A stretch of 64,000 nt of DNA, taken from assembly GCF_001927245.1 (NCBI RefSeq), contig NZ_MJUX01000004.1:124001-188000 (forward strand), read 5' to 3'. Shown one piece after another: positions 42,860-52,480 of this stretch (within the stretch, counting starts at the first letter, position 1; every line of letters starts with the position of its first letter). Source of the DNA: Acuticoccus yangtzensis. GTDB lineage: Bacteria > Pseudomonadota > Alphaproteobacteria > Rhizobiales > Amorphaceae. A program made the translations under genes and the position numbers. The notes below the pieces were generated by a model, which saw nothing but the letters and a program-made list of their open reading frames with translations, did no database searches and was not told the origin of the DNA.

Positions 42860-43711
42860 CTAGGCTTGGGCGGTCACGGTGCGGCGGGAGGCGGCGCGGG
42901 TCAAAAGCTCGCGCCGCACGAAGGCGACGACGAACACACCGGTGAGGACGAGAATGATCGTCGGCGCTGGCGCGCTGTCGATGAAGAAGCTGAGATAGGT
43001 GCCCGCCACCATGGCGATGATGGTGACGCCAACGGCCACCAGCATCATCGCCCCGAAGCTCCTCACCCACAGGAAGGCGATGGCACCGGGCGCGATCAAC
43101 AGCCCCACCGCCAGGATGATGCCGACCGAGGACAGCGTCGCCACGATCGTCAACGACAGGATGACGAGGAGGCCGTAGTGGAGGAGGCCCGTCGCAAGGC
43201 CGGACGCCTGCGCCTGTGCCGGGTCGAAGGCGTGCAGCAGAAAGTCCTTCCACTTCAGCGCCAACACCACAGTCACGGCGAGCGAGATGGCGCCCGCGGT
43301 GAGAAGGTCGTCGGTGCCGACGCCGAGCATGTTGCCGAACAGGATGTGGTCGAGGTGCTGGTCGGTGGTGATCGCCGTGTAGAGGACGATGCCGACGCCG
43401 AACATGCCCGAGAAGACCACGCCCATCACCGTGTCGCGCTTCACCCGGCTGTTGTGGGACAGGAAGCCGGTGGACAGCGCGCACACCATGCCGGCGGCGA
43501 ACGCGCCGACGATGAGCGGGATGCCGGCGATCCACGCCAGCACCACGCCGGGCAGCACCGCGTGGCTGACCGCATCGCCCATCAACGCCCAGCCCTTGAG
43601 GACGAGGAAGCAGGACAACAGCGCCGTCGGCACCGCGACGATCACCGCGATGAGGAAGGCGTTCTGCATGAAGGGGAACTGGAACGGCATCAACGCCGTG
43701 TCGAGGCTCAT
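42860..43711 (-). CDS. sitD: Mn/Fe-type ABC transporter permease (SitD-like)
   Basis: The 283-residue permease of the ABC-3 family has about eight hydrophobic segments. Family motifs are LKGWALMGDAVSHAVLPGVVLAW and SSVGIILAVGLLIAPGAIAFL. It forms the membrane channel with the SitC-like partner, whose stop overlaps this ATG (ATGA). Its tail is short and basic. Confidence 0.9.
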   Translation of the reverse strand: MSLDTALMPFQFPFMQNAFLIAVIVAVPTALLSCFLVLKGWALMGDAVSHAVLPGVVLAWIAGIPLIVGAFAAGMVCALSTGFLSHNSRVKRDTVMGVVFSGMFGVGIVLYTAITTDQHLDHILFGNMLGVGTDDLLTAGAISLAVTVVLALKWKDFLLHAFDPAQAQASGLATGLLHYGLLVILSLTIVATLSSVGIILAVGLLIAPGAIAFLWVRSFGAMMLVAVGVTIIAMVAGTYLSFFIDSAPAPTIILVLTGVFVVAFVRRELLTRAASRRTVTAQA

Positions 43712-44637
43712 GACTGCACCTTCAGCCGGGCAACGGCCGGGGCAGCGTCATGAGCGCTGTGCGGGCCGGCAGCATCGGGCCGGGCGGGGCGCAGCGCCTC
43801 GGCCGCCTTGCGCCGCGCCGCCAGAAGGCCGTGCTTTGGCGCCAGGACGAACACGGCAAGGAAGATCGCCGTCTGCAGCGCGACGATGATGCCCCCCGTC
43901 GCCCCGTTGAGGAAGAAGCTGGCATAGGCGCCGACGAAGCTCGTCACCGTGCCGATGGCGACCGAAAGTGCGATGAGCCGCGGGAAGCGGTCGCACAGGA
44001 GGTAGGCCGTTGCGCCAGGCGTCACCACCATGGCGATGACGAGGAAGGCCCCCACCGTCTGCATCGCCGCCACCGTGGCCGCCGACAGGAGCACGAAGAA
44101 GACCGCCTTCAGGAGGCCGGGACGCAAGCCGATGGAGCGGGCGTGCGTCTCGTCGAAGAAGACCACCATCAGATCGCGCCATTTCACCAGAAGGACGGCG
44201 AGCGACACCACGCCGATGATGACGAGCTGCAGCGTATCCTCGGGCGTGATGGCGAGGATGTTGCCCATGACGATGGTCTGAATGGAGACCGAGACGGGGC
44301 TGAGCGAGACCATGAAGAGGCCGAGCCCGAAGAAGGCGGTGAAGATGAGGCCGATGATGACGTCGATCTTCAGCCCCGACCGTTCGGACAGGAAGAGCAT
44401 GGAGCCCGCCGCGAGCCCGCCCGCCAGGAAGGCGCCGATGGAGAAGGGCAGGCCCAGCATATAGGCCCCCGCGACGCCAGGAACGACCGAGTGGGACAAG
44501 GCATCGCCGATCAGCGACCAGCCCTTCAGCATCAGGTAGGCCGAGAGGAAGGCGCACAGCCCACCGACCAGGGCCGACACCCACATGGCGTTCGTCATGT
44601 AGCCGTAGGTGAAGGGGGCGACGAGGGTTTCGATCAC
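43708..44637 (-). CDS. sitC: Mn/Fe-type ABC transporter permease (SitC-like)
   Basis: The 309-residue ABC-3 family permease has the [23 protein letters not shown] and [22 protein letters not shown] blocks. It has about eight membrane segments and a basic, disordered C-terminal tail of about 35 residues. The GTG start overlaps the ATPase stop (GTGA). It is paralogous to the downstream SitD-like gene, as usual in sit/mnt operons. Confidence 0.9.
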   Translation of the reverse strand: MIETLVAPFTYGYMTNAMWVSALVGGLCAFLSAYLMLKGWSLIGDALSHSVVPGVAGAYMLGLPFSIGAFLAGGLAAGSMLFLSERSGLKIDVIIGLIFTAFFGLGLFMVSLSPVSVSIQTIVMGNILAITPEDTLQLVIIGVVSLAVLLVKWRDLMVVFFDETHARSIGLRPGLLKAVFFVLLSAATVAAMQTVGAFLVIAMVVTPGATAYLLCDRFPRLIALSVAIGTVTSFVGAYASFFLNGATGGIIVALQTAIFLAVFVLAPKHGLLAARRKAAEALRPARPDAAGPHSAHDAAPAVARLKVQS

Positions 44638-45584
44638 CGGCGGCCCTCCGGGGCGGGAACGGCGGCGGGCGCGGCCGCAGCGCCGATGTCGACGAAGGGC
44701 CGCTCGTCGTCCGAGATGATGCTCACCTCGCGCTCGCCGGATTGGTCACCGGCCCTGTCGCCGAGGGTGAAGTGGCGCAGCACACCGCCGAACGCCCGCT
44801 CCAGATTGGCGCGGGTAAAGGTGGTTTCGGTCGGTCCGTAGGCGAGAACCGTCCCTTTCACGAACACGGTGCGGTCGCAAAATTCCGGCACGGAGCCGAG
44901 ATTGTGGGTCGAGACCAGCATCACCCTCCCCTCGTCGCGCAGCTCGCGCAGGAGGGTGACGATCTGGTCCTCGGTCTTCACGTCGACCCCGGTGAAGGGC
45001 TCGTCCAAGAGGATGAGCTGGCCGTTCTGGGCCAGCGCCCGGGCGAGGAAGACCCGCTTCCTCTGCCCGCCTGAAAGCTCGCCGATCTGCCGGTGGCGGA
45101 AGTCGGCCATGTTGACCCGGTCCAGCGCCTCGGCCACGGCCTCCCGGTCGACCCGGCGCGGCTGGCGCAGGAAGTTCATGTGGCCGTAGCGGCCCATCAT
45201 GACGACGTCTTCCACCAGGACCGGGAAGGTCCAGTCCACCTCCTCGGACTGCGGCACGTAGGCGACGAGCTTTTCCTTCAGCGCCTGGCGGACCGAGCGG
45301 CCGAGCAGGCGGATCTCACCGCGCGCGGCGGGGGCAAAGCCCATGATGGCCTTAAACAGCGTCGACTTTCCCGCACCGTTTACGCCGACGAGCGCCGTGA
45401 TCGTGCCGCGCGGGATGCGGAAGGTGGCGTCCACCAGCGCGGTGTGGCCGTTGCGGTAGGTGACGGTGATGTTGCGCACGTCGATGCCCGCCCCGGCCGC
45501 GTCCAGCCCGGCAGCATCTCGTCCGGCCGTGTCCGCGCCTGGTGCGGTCGCGGCAGGAGCGGCAGAGGTCTCGGTCTGGAGCAC
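44634..45584 (-). CDS. sitB: Mn/Fe-type ABC transporter ATP-binding protein (SitB-like)
   Basis: The 316-residue ATPase has Walker [13 protein letters not shown], signature [16 protein letters not shown], Walker [13 protein letters not shown] and H-loop [10 protein letters not shown]. It has an unusual Ala-rich leader of about 33 residues before the ATPase core. The GTG at 45584 is supported by AAAGGAG six bases upstream. The C-terminal 50 residues are Pro/Ala-rich. Confidence 0.9.
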   Translation of the reverse strand: MLQTETSAAPAATAPGADTAGRDAAGLDAAGAGIDVRNITVTYRNGHTALVDATFRIPRGTITALVGVNGAGKSTLFKAIMGFAPAARGEIRLLGRSVRQALKEKLVAYVPQSEEVDWTFPVLVEDVVMMGRYGHMNFLRQPRRVDREAVAEALDRVNMADFRHRQIGELSGGQRKRVFLARALAQNGQLILLDEPFTGVDVKTEDQIVTLLRELRDEGRVMLVSTHNLGSVPEFCDRTVFVKGTVLAYGPTETTFTRANLERAFGGVLRHFTLGDRAGDQSGEREVSIISDDERPFVDIGAAAAPAAVPAPEGRR

Positions 45585-45671
45585 GATGCTCTCCTTTCAC
45601 CGGCCGTCGCGGCGGTTTCATTCGGGGCGGCTGGGCCGGCCCCGACGGGGCGCGGCGGCCGTGGGTTCAGG

Positions 45672-46574
45672 TCAGCGTCCTGCCGCGGTGAGGCCGTGCA
45701 CGACGGTGGTCGCTGTGACCCGCAGGAGGTCGAGATAGGTCGGCACCGGCCCATCCGCCTCCGACAGGGAATCGACGTAGAGGACGCCGCCATAGTGGCT
45801 ACCCGTCTCCCGCGCGACCTGCTGGGCGGGCGCGGTATTCACCGTGCTTTCGCAGAAGACGACGGGGATCTCGTGCTCGCGCACCCCGTCGATCACCGCG
45901 CGCACCTGTTGGGGCGTGCCGGTCTGATCGGCGTTGATGGGCCAGAGATAGAGTTCCTTCAGTCCGAAATCACGGGCCAGATAGCTGAACGCCCCCTCGC
46001 AGGTGACAAGCCAGCGTTGATCCTCGGGAATAGCGGCCACCTTCTCCCGCAGCGGCTCCAAAGTGGCGCTGATCTCGGCCTTGTAGGCGGCGGCGTTGGC
46101 GGCGTAGATCGCCGCGTTGTTCGGGTCCGCCTCGGAAAAGGCGGCGGCGATGTTGTCGACATAATGCAGCGCGTTCTGCAGGCCCATCCAAGCGTGCGGA
46201 TTGGCGAGGCCCTCGTAGCTGCCGGAGCTGATGGGGATCGGGTCGATCCCGTCGCTCAAGGTGGCGGACGGGATGTCGCCCAGATTGTCGATGAACTGCT
46301 CGAACCAGCGCTCCAGGTTGAGCCCGTTCCACAGGACGAGGTCGGCGTCCGACGCGCCGACGATGTCACGCGGTGTGGGCGAATAGCCGTGCACCTCCGC
46401 GCCGGGGCGGGTGATCGACACCACGTCCGCCGCGTCGCCGGCCACATTGCGGGCCATGTCGGCGAGAACGGTGAAGGTGGTGACGACCTTCATGCGATCC
46501 GCCGCGTGGGCTGCGCTGCCCATGCTCATCGCGGTCAGCACCACGGCGAGGAGGGAAGGAATGGCGGACTTCAT
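45672..46574 (-). CDS. sitA: Mn/Fe-type ABC transporter substrate-binding protein (SitA-like)
   Basis: The 300-residue periplasmic cluster A-I binding protein has a Sec signal (VVLTAMSMGSAAHA). Predicted metal ligands are H62 (GAEVHGY), H127 (NPHAWM), E242 (FCESTVN) and D268 (YVDSLS), the His-His-Glu-Asp set of Mn/Fe binders; there is no His-rich loop of the zinc type. The VTCEGAFSYLARDFGL block is also Mn-family. ATG 46574 has GGAG nine bases upstream. It is the first gene of the operon and has a Mur-like box before it. Confidence 0.92.
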   Translation of the reverse strand: MKSAIPSLLAVVLTAMSMGSAAHAADRMKVVTTFTVLADMARNVAGDAADVVSITRPGAEVHGYSPTPRDIVGASDADLVLWNGLNLERWFEQFIDNLGDIPSATLSDGIDPIPISSGSYEGLANPHAWMGLQNALHYVDNIAAAFSEADPNNAAIYAANAAAYKAEISATLEPLREKVAAIPEDQRWLVTCEGAFSYLARDFGLKELYLWPINADQTGTPQQVRAVIDGVREHEIPVVFCESTVNTAPAQQVARETGSHYGGVLYVDSLSEADGPVPTYLDLLRVTATTVVHGLTAAGR

Positions 46575-46640
46575 CGCGGTTACTCCGAACTGCGGTATCG
46601 TTAACTGATATTGCGATCCATTCTCATCTGTCAAGTTTCA

Positions 46641-46655
46641 TGCGAATGATTTGCA
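46641..46655 (-). promoter_or_regulatory. candidate Mur (Fur-family) box upstream of sitA
   Basis: TGCGAATGATTTGCA is a 7-1-7 inverted repeat with one mismatched pair, 67 bases before sitA. It resembles the TGCAAAT/ATTTGCA half-sites of alphaproteobacterial manganese-responsive Mur regulation as I know it. This would make the importer repressed by manganese. Confidence 0.55.
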
Positions 46656-46690
46656 ACTGGCGAGGTGCGTGGCAGTGGTGCGCGTGCATG

Positions 46691-46723
46691 AAAAAAGGCC
46701 GCGCAGCGGGGCTGCACGGCCTT
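46691..46723 (-). terminator. intrinsic terminator of the pyruvate dehydrogenase operon
   Basis: AAGGCCG and GCAGC (46695-46707) pair with GCTGC and CGGCCTT (46711-46723) around a GGG loop, with one mismatched pair. On the minus strand a run of six Ts (46691-46696) completes the signal. It lies 41 bases past the lpdA stop and shields the sitA promoter region from read-through. Confidence 0.88.
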
Positions 46724-46763
46724 CGGAACACCGGATGGGACCAATTGCCCCATTCCTGTTTTT

Positions 46764-48518
46764 CTACTTCTTTTTCTTCGGCGGCATCAGGTCGGTGATC
46801 GTGCCCTCGAACATCTCGGAGGCGAAGTTGACCGTTTCCGACAGGGTCGGGTGCGGGTGGATCGTGTGGCCGAGATCCACCGCGTCGGACCCCATCTCGA
46901 TGGCGAGCGCCACCTCGGCGATGAGTTCGCCCGCGTTGGTGCCGGTGATGGCGCCGCCGATCACCCGGTCGTCCTCGGGGTCGAACAGGAGCTTCGTCAC
47001 GCCGTCAGAGCGCCCGTTGGTGAGCGCCCGGCCGGAGGCGGCCCAGGGGAAGACGCCCTTCTCGTATTTGATGCCCTTCTTCTTCGCCTCCGCCTCGGTG
47101 AGCCCGGCCCAGGCCACCTCGGGATCGGTATAGGCGACGGAGGGGATCACCCGGGCGTCGAAGGCGCGCTTGTGGCCGGCGGCGACCTCGGCCGCGACCT
47201 TGCCCTCGTGCACCGCTTTGTGGGCGAGCATCGGCTGGCCGACCACGTCGCCGATGGCGAAGATGTGGGGAACGCCCGTCTTCTGCTGGTGGTCGACGGC
47301 GATGAAGCCGCGATCGTCCACCGAAACGCCCGCCTTTGCCGCGTCGATCAGCTTGCCGTTGGGCTTGCGGCCGACGGCACACAGCAGCTTGTCGAAGGTG
47401 TCGGTGGTCTTGTCGCCCTTGTCGTCCTCGAAGGTGACCTTCAGCCCCGCGTCCGACGCCTCGACGGCGACGACCTTGGTCTTCAAAAGGATGCCCTCGT
47501 AACGCTTGGCGATGCGCGTCTGCAGCGGCTTCACCATGTCCTTGTCGGCGCCGGGCATGAGCTGGTCCATCAGCTCAACCACGGTGACCTTGGACCCCAG
47601 CGCATCGTAGACGCACGCCATTTCGAGGCCGATGATGCCGCCGCCCAGGACGAGCAGGCGCTTCGGCACGTCCGCCAGCTCCAGCGCGCCGGTGGAATCG
47701 ATCACGCGCGGGTCGTCATGCGGGATGAAGGGCAGCGTCACCGGCTCGGAGCCTGCGGCGATGATGGCGTTGTCGAAGGACACCGTCGTCGTGCCCCCCT
47801 CGCCTTCCACCGCGATCATGTTCGGGCCGGTGAACTTGCCCATGCCCTTCACGACCTTGACCTTGCGGCCCTTGGCCAGCCCGTCGAGGCCGCCGGTGAG
47901 CTGCTTGACCACCGAGTCCTTCCAGCCGCGCAGCTTATCGAGGTCGACGTCGGGCTTGGCGAAGGTGATGCCGTGGCCGCCCATGTCCTCGGCCTCGGTC
48001 ATCACCTTGGCGGCGTGAAGGAGCGCCTTGGAGGGGATGCAGCCGACGTTGAGGCAGACGCCGCCGAGCGTGCGGTCCTTCTCGATCAGCACCACCGACT
48101 TGCCGAGATCGGCGGCGCGGAAGGCGGCGGTGTAGCCGCCGGGGCCCGCGCCGAGCACGACCACTTCGGCATGAACGTCGCCCTTGCCGCTGGCGGTGCC
48201 CGTCGCCTTTGTCGCGGTGGGGGCGGTTTTCTCCGCCTTCGGGGCCTCTTTCGGGGCATCCTTGGGGGCGCTGGGGGCCTCCGACGCGCCCTCGGCCTCG
48301 ATCTGCATGATCACGGTGCCTTCCGACACCTTGTCGCCGACCGAAACGGAGATCGCGGTGATTTTGCCGGCCGCGGGGGACGGCACCTCCATGGTCGCCT
48401 TGTCCGACTCCAGCTCGACGAGCGGGTCTTCCGCGGCCACCGTGTCGCCGACCGCCACCAGAACGGTGATGACCGGTACGTCCTTGAAGTCGCCGATATC
48501 GGGAACTTTAACGTCCAT
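46764..48518 (-). CDS. lpdA: dihydrolipoamide dehydrogenase (E3) with N-terminal lipoyl domain
   Basis: The 584-residue E3 subunit of pyruvate dehydrogenase has a lipoyl domain (about 1-75, lipoyl Lys K40 in ESDKATMEVP), an Ala/Pro/Lys linker, then the flavoprotein. FAD is bound at VVLGAGPGGYTAA, the redox disulfide is C155/C160 (GGVCLNVGCIPSK), and the catalytic His lies in HPHPTLSE. It reoxidises dihydrolipoamide with NAD+. ATG 48518 with AAGGGGG upstream is preferred over an adjacent GTG. It ends in a Lys run and follows aceF by ten bases. Confidence 0.95.
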   Translation of the reverse strand: MDVKVPDIGDFKDVPVITVLVAVGDTVAAEDPLVELESDKATMEVPSPAAGKITAISVSVGDKVSEGTVIMQIEAEGASEAPSAPKDAPKEAPKAEKTAPTATKATGTASGKGDVHAEVVVLGAGPGGYTAAFRAADLGKSVVLIEKDRTLGGVCLNVGCIPSKALLHAAKVMTEAEDMGGHGITFAKPDVDLDKLRGWKDSVVKQLTGGLDGLAKGRKVKVVKGMGKFTGPNMIAVEGEGGTTTVSFDNAIIAAGSEPVTLPFIPHDDPRVIDSTGALELADVPKRLLVLGGGIIGLEMACVYDALGSKVTVVELMDQLMPGADKDMVKPLQTRIAKRYEGILLKTKVVAVEASDAGLKVTFEDDKGDKTTDTFDKLLCAVGRKPNGKLIDAAKAGVSVDDRGFIAVDHQQKTGVPHIFAIGDVVGQPMLAHKAVHEGKVAAEVAAGHKRAFDARVIPSVAYTDPEVAWAGLTEAEAKKKGIKYEKGVFPWAASGRALTNGRSDGVTKLLFDPEDDRVIGGAITGTNAGELIAEVALAIEMGSDAVDLGHTIHPHPTLSETVNFASEMFEGTITDLMPPKKKK

Positions 48519-48528
48519 CACGGCCCCC

Positions 48529-49800
48529 TTAGAGCATCAGCCGGCGCGCGTCGGCCAGCAGGTACTTGAGGTGGGCGCAGAAGCGGGCGGCCAGCGCCCC
48601 GTCGATGGCGCGGTGATCGTAGGACAGGCTCATCGGCAGCATGTTGCGCGGCTCGAACTCCGAGCCGTTCCACACCGGCGCCATCTTGGAGCGCGTCAGC
48701 CCCAGGATCGCCACCTCCGGCGCGTTGACGATCGGCGTGAACGAGGTGCCGCCGATGCCGCCGAGCGAGGAGATGGTGAAGGTGGCGCCCTGCATGTCCG
48801 CCGGCTTCAGCTTCCCGTCCCGCGCCTGCTTCGAGAGTTCGCCGAGCTCCTTGGAGATTTCGACGATACCCTTACGGTCCGCGTCCTTGATGACCGGGAC
48901 GACGAGACCCTGCGGCGTGTCCGCAGCGAAGCCGATGTTGTAGTAGGACTTCTTGATGAGCTTGTCGCCGTCCGGGTGGATCGACGAGTTGAACTCCCAA
49001 TGCTTCTTACACGCCGACACGCTGGCCTTGATGATGAAGGAGAGCAGCGTGACGCGGTAACCATCCGCCTTCGCCTCGGTGTCCAGCTCCTTGCGGTACT
49101 GGTCGAGGTCGGTGATGTCGGCTTCCTCGTTGTGGGTCACATGCGGGATGTTGAGCCACGAACGATGGAGCGCCGGGCCGGACAGCTTCTTGATCCGGCT
49201 CATCTCGACGTTTTCGACCGGGCCGAACTTGGAGAAGTCGACCGCCGGGATGGGCGGGATGCCCATGCCGCCCGCAGCTCCGCCGGCGGCCGCGACTGGC
49301 GCCGCCGCCTTCACCGCCTTCATGACGTCTTCGCGCAGGATGCGGCCCTTGCGGCCGGACCCGTTGACTTTGGAGAGGTCCACCTCGACCTGGCGCGCGA
49401 AGGCCCGAACGGAGGGAGAGGCGTGGAATTTACCGCCCGCGTGGTCGGTCACCACCGGCGCGGGTGCGGGTGCGGGCGCATCGCTCTTGGGTGCCTCGCT
49501 CTTGGGTGCCTCGGCCTTGGGCGGCTCTTTCGCCTCGGGCTTGGGAGCAGGCGCGTCGTCCGCCCCTTCCGCCTCCACCAGCATGATGACCGAGCCTTCG
49601 GACACCTTGTCGCCCACCGACACCTTGATGTCGGTGATCTTGCCGGCGACGGAGGACGGCACCTCCATCGTCGCCTTGTCCGACTCCAGCTCCAAGAGCG
49701 GGTCTTCCTTGGCGACCGTATCGCCCACCGACACCAGGACGGTGATCACCGGAACGTCGGAAAAATCGCCGATATCCGGAACTTTGACTTCCGTTGCCAT
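48529..49800 (-). CDS. aceF: dihydrolipoamide acetyltransferase (E2) of pyruvate dehydrogenase
   Basis: The 423-residue protein has one lipoyl domain (1-75, lipoyl Lys K42), an Ala/Pro/Lys linker, a peripheral-subunit-binding domain (SPSVRAFARQVEVDLSKVNG, about 120-155) and a catalytic domain ending in LSYDHRAIDGA with the HxxxDG active site. It has a single lipoyl domain where E. coli has three. Its lipoyl domain is nearly identical in sequence to that of lpdA, suggesting exchange or duplication within the operon. Confidence 0.95.
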   Translation of the reverse strand: MATEVKVPDIGDFSDVPVITVLVSVGDTVAKEDPLLELESDKATMEVPSSVAGKITDIKVSVGDKVSEGSVIMLVEAEGADDAPAPKPEAKEPPKAEAPKSEAPKSDAPAPAPAPVVTDHAGGKFHASPSVRAFARQVEVDLSKVNGSGRKGRILREDVMKAVKAAAPVAAAGGAAGGMGIPPIPAVDFSKFGPVENVEMSRIKKLSGPALHRSWLNIPHVTHNEEADITDLDQYRKELDTEAKADGYRVTLLSFIIKASVSACKKHWEFNSSIHPDGDKLIKKSYYNIGFAADTPQGLVVPVIKDADRKGIVEISKELGELSKQARDGKLKPADMQGATFTISSLGGIGGTSFTPIVNAPEVAILGLTRSKMAPVWNGSEFEPRNMLPMSLSYDHRAIDGALAARFCAHLKYLLADARRLML

Positions 49801-49825
49801 CGTTTCTTGTCCTCTTCTTTCCGGC

Positions 49826-52480
49826 TTAGGCGAGGCGCGGGTTGGGCTTGTTGCCGTCGATATCGTAGGTGTTCAGCGCCTTGGTCAGCTCGTCCTTGGA
49901 GACGTGGCCGAGCTTGTAGAGCTCCACCATGGCGGTCGCGGCGATGTGGGCCGCGTCCACCTCGAAGTGGCGGCGCAGGTTCACGCGGCTGTCGGACCGG
50001 CCGAAGCCATCCGTGCCGAGCACCGTGAAGGGCGCCTCCACGAAGGCGCGGATCTGCTCGGCATAATTCTTCATGTAGTCCGTCGCGGCGACGATGGGAC
50101 CCTTCGCGGCCTTCAGAGTCTGGGTGACGAACGGCACCTTCGGCTCGTCCAACGGGTTGAGGCGATTGTGGCGGGCGCAGTCCTGCCCGTCGCGCGCCAG
50201 CTCGTTGAACGAGGTCGCCGACCAGATATCGGCCGTCACACCGAAGTCGTCCTTCAGCATCTCGGCCGCCTTGATGGCCTGCACAAGGATGGTGCCCGAG
50301 CCCATCAGGTTGACGTGCTTGTCGCCCGGCTTCTCCACCTTGGTGAGGCGGTAGAGACCTTTGATGATCCCCTCCTCGGCGCCCATGGGCATGTCCGGGT
50401 GAACGTAATTCTCGTTCATCAGTGTGAGGTAGAAGTAGACGTCGTCCTGCTGCACGAACATGCGGTCCAGGCCGTGGTGGACGATCACCGCCACCTCGTG
50501 CTGGAAGGCCGGGTCGTAGGAGATGCAGGTCGGGATCGTCCCGGCGAGGATGTGGCTGTGGCCGTCCTCGTGCTGCAGCCCCTCGCCGTTCAGTGTGGTG
50601 CGGCCCGCGGTGCCGCCCAGCATGAAGCCGCGCGCCCGGCTGTCACCCGCCGCCCAGGCGAGATCGCCGATGCGCTGGAAGCCGAACATCGAATAATAGA
50701 TGTAGAACGGGATCATCGGCACGCCGTGCGTCGAATAGGACGTGGCGGCGGCGATCCAGTCGGCCATGGCGCCGGCCTCGTTGATGCCCTCCTGGAGCAC
50801 CTGGCCGGATTCGCTCTCCTTGTAGAAGGCCATCTGGTCGGCGTCGGCGGGCGTATATTTCTGCCCCTCCGGATTGTAGATGCCGACCGAGCGGAACAGC
50901 CCTTCCATGCCGAAGGTGCGCGATTCGTCCGGAACGATCGGCACCACGTGCTTGCCGATCTCCTTGTTGCGCAAGAGCGTCGTCAGGATGCGCACGAAGG
51001 CCATCGTGGTGGAGATCTCGCGGTCTCCCGTGCCCTTCAACTGCGCCTCGAACGCCGACAGGTCCGGCACGTCGAGCTTCGGCGCGGTGGTGTTGCGCGC
51101 CGGGAATGCGCCGCCGAGATCACGCCGCCGGTCGGCGAGGTACGCCTTCTGGGCGTTGTTCAGCATCACGAAGGGGGCCTTGGCGATGTCCTCGTCGGCG
51201 ACGGGGATGTCGAACCGGTCGCGCATGGCGCGAAGCTGGTCCTCGGCCATCTTCTTCTGCTGGTGGGTGATGTTCTGGCCTTCGCCGGCCGACCCCATCC
51301 CGTAGCCCTTCACTGTCTTGACGAGGATGCAGGTGGGCTGGTCGCCCTCGTTGCGCGCGGCGCGCTTGAAGGCGGTGTAGATCTTGCGGGTGTCGTGCCC
51401 GCCGCGGCGCAGGTTGAAAATCTCTTCGTCCGTCCAATCGGCGACCAGCTCGGCCGTCTCCGGGTAGCGGTTGAAGAAATGTTCGCGCACATAGGCGCCG
51501 TCTTTGGACTTGTAGGTCTGGTAGTCGCCGTCCGGCGTCTCGTCCATCAACTGGCGCAGGCGGCCGGAGGTGTCGCGCTCCAAGAGCTCGTCCCAGCCGG
51601 CGCCCCAGATCAGCTTGATGACGTCCCAGCCCGCACCGCGGAAGTTGCCTTCCAGCTCCTGAATAATCTTGCCGTTGCCGCGCACCGGCCCGTCGAGACG
51701 CTGCAGGTTGCAGTTGATGACGAAGATCAGGTTGTGCAGCTTCTCGCGCGCGGCCAGGGCGATGGCGCCGAGGCTCTCCGGCTCGTCCATCTCGCCGTCG
51801 CCGAGGAAGACCCAGATCTTCCGGTCGGCCATGTCGATCATGCCGCGGTTGTGCATGTATTTCATGAACCGCGCCTGGTAGATCGCCATCAGCGGCCCCA
51901 GACCCATCGACACGGTCGGGAACTGCCAATAATCCGGCATCAGCCAGGGGTGCGGATAGGACGAGAGACCGTTGCCGCCCACTTCGGAGCGGAAATTGGC
52001 CATCTGCTCTTCCGACAGCCGCCCTTCCATGAAAGAGCGGGCGTAGATGCCCGGCACGACGTGGCCCTGGAAGAACACCAGATCACCGCCGTGAATCGCC
52101 GACTTGGCGCGCCAGAAGTGGTTCAGCCCCACATCGTACATCGACGCCGACGAGGCAAAGGACGCGATGTGGCCGCCATATTCGGATGACTCTTTGTTGC
52201 GCCGCACCACCGTCGCCATCGCGTTCCAGCGGTTGATGTTGCGGATGCGCTGCTCGACCTCCGAATCGCCCGGAAGGTCGAGGTCCTCGTCGGCCGGGAT
52301 CGTGTTCAGGTAGGGCGTGGTCGCGGAGAAGGGCAGCGTCGCCCCATTCGCGCGGGCCTGTTGCACTGCCTTGTCCAGCAGGAAATGGGCTCGGTCCGCA
52401 CCGTCCCGCTGGATCACATCCTCGATGGCGTCCTGCCACTCCTGGCTCTCGAGCGGATCGATGTCCACCGTGCCCTTCAT
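49826..52480 (-). CDS. aceE: pyruvate dehydrogenase E1, homodimeric type
   Basis: The 884-residue E1 decarboxylates pyruvate with thiamine diphosphate and passes the acetyl group to aceF. The diphosphate/Mg2+ motif is GDGEMDEPES...NCNLQRLDG. The N-terminal block SSEYGGHIASFASSAS and NHFWRAK are typical of AceE. The start is ATG 52480, with AGGAGG six bases upstream; a frame to 52540 is longer but lacks an RBS. The homodimeric AceE form is more usual in gamma- and betaproteobacteria; many alphaproteobacteria use the two-chain PdhA/PdhB. Confidence 0.95.
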   Translation of the reverse strand: MKGTVDIDPLESQEWQDAIEDVIQRDGADRAHFLLDKAVQQARANGATLPFSATTPYLNTIPADEDLDLPGDSEVEQRIRNINRWNAMATVVRRNKESSEYGGHIASFASSASMYDVGLNHFWRAKSAIHGGDLVFFQGHVVPGIYARSFMEGRLSEEQMANFRSEVGGNGLSSYPHPWLMPDYWQFPTVSMGLGPLMAIYQARFMKYMHNRGMIDMADRKIWVFLGDGEMDEPESLGAIALAAREKLHNLIFVINCNLQRLDGPVRGNGKIIQELEGNFRGAGWDVIKLIWGAGWDELLERDTSGRLRQLMDETPDGDYQTYKSKDGAYVREHFFNRYPETAELVADWTDEEIFNLRRGGHDTRKIYTAFKRAARNEGDQPTCILVKTVKGYGMGSAGEGQNITHQQKKMAEDQLRAMRDRFDIPVADEDIAKAPFVMLNNAQKAYLADRRRDLGGAFPARNTTAPKLDVPDLSAFEAQLKGTGDREISTTMAFVRILTTLLRNKEIGKHVVPIVPDESRTFGMEGLFRSVGIYNPEGQKYTPADADQMAFYKESESGQVLQEGINEAGAMADWIAAATSYSTHGVPMIPFYIYYSMFGFQRIGDLAWAAGDSRARGFMLGGTAGRTTLNGEGLQHEDGHSHILAGTIPTCISYDPAFQHEVAVIVHHGLDRMFVQQDDVYFYLTLMNENYVHPDMPMGAEEGIIKGLYRLTKVEKPGDKHVNLMGSGTILVQAIKAAEMLKDDFGVTADIWSATSFNELARDGQDCARHNRLNPLDEPKVPFVTQTLKAAKGPIVAATDYMKNYAEQIRAFVEAPFTVLGTDGFGRSDSRVNLRRHFEVDAAHIAATAMVELYKLGHVSKDELTKALNTYDIDGNKPNPRLA

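Noticed and set aside
49079-52189. Plus-strand open frame of 1036 codons
   Set aside because: It is antisense to aceF and aceE, whose active-site motifs leave no doubt about the coding strand.
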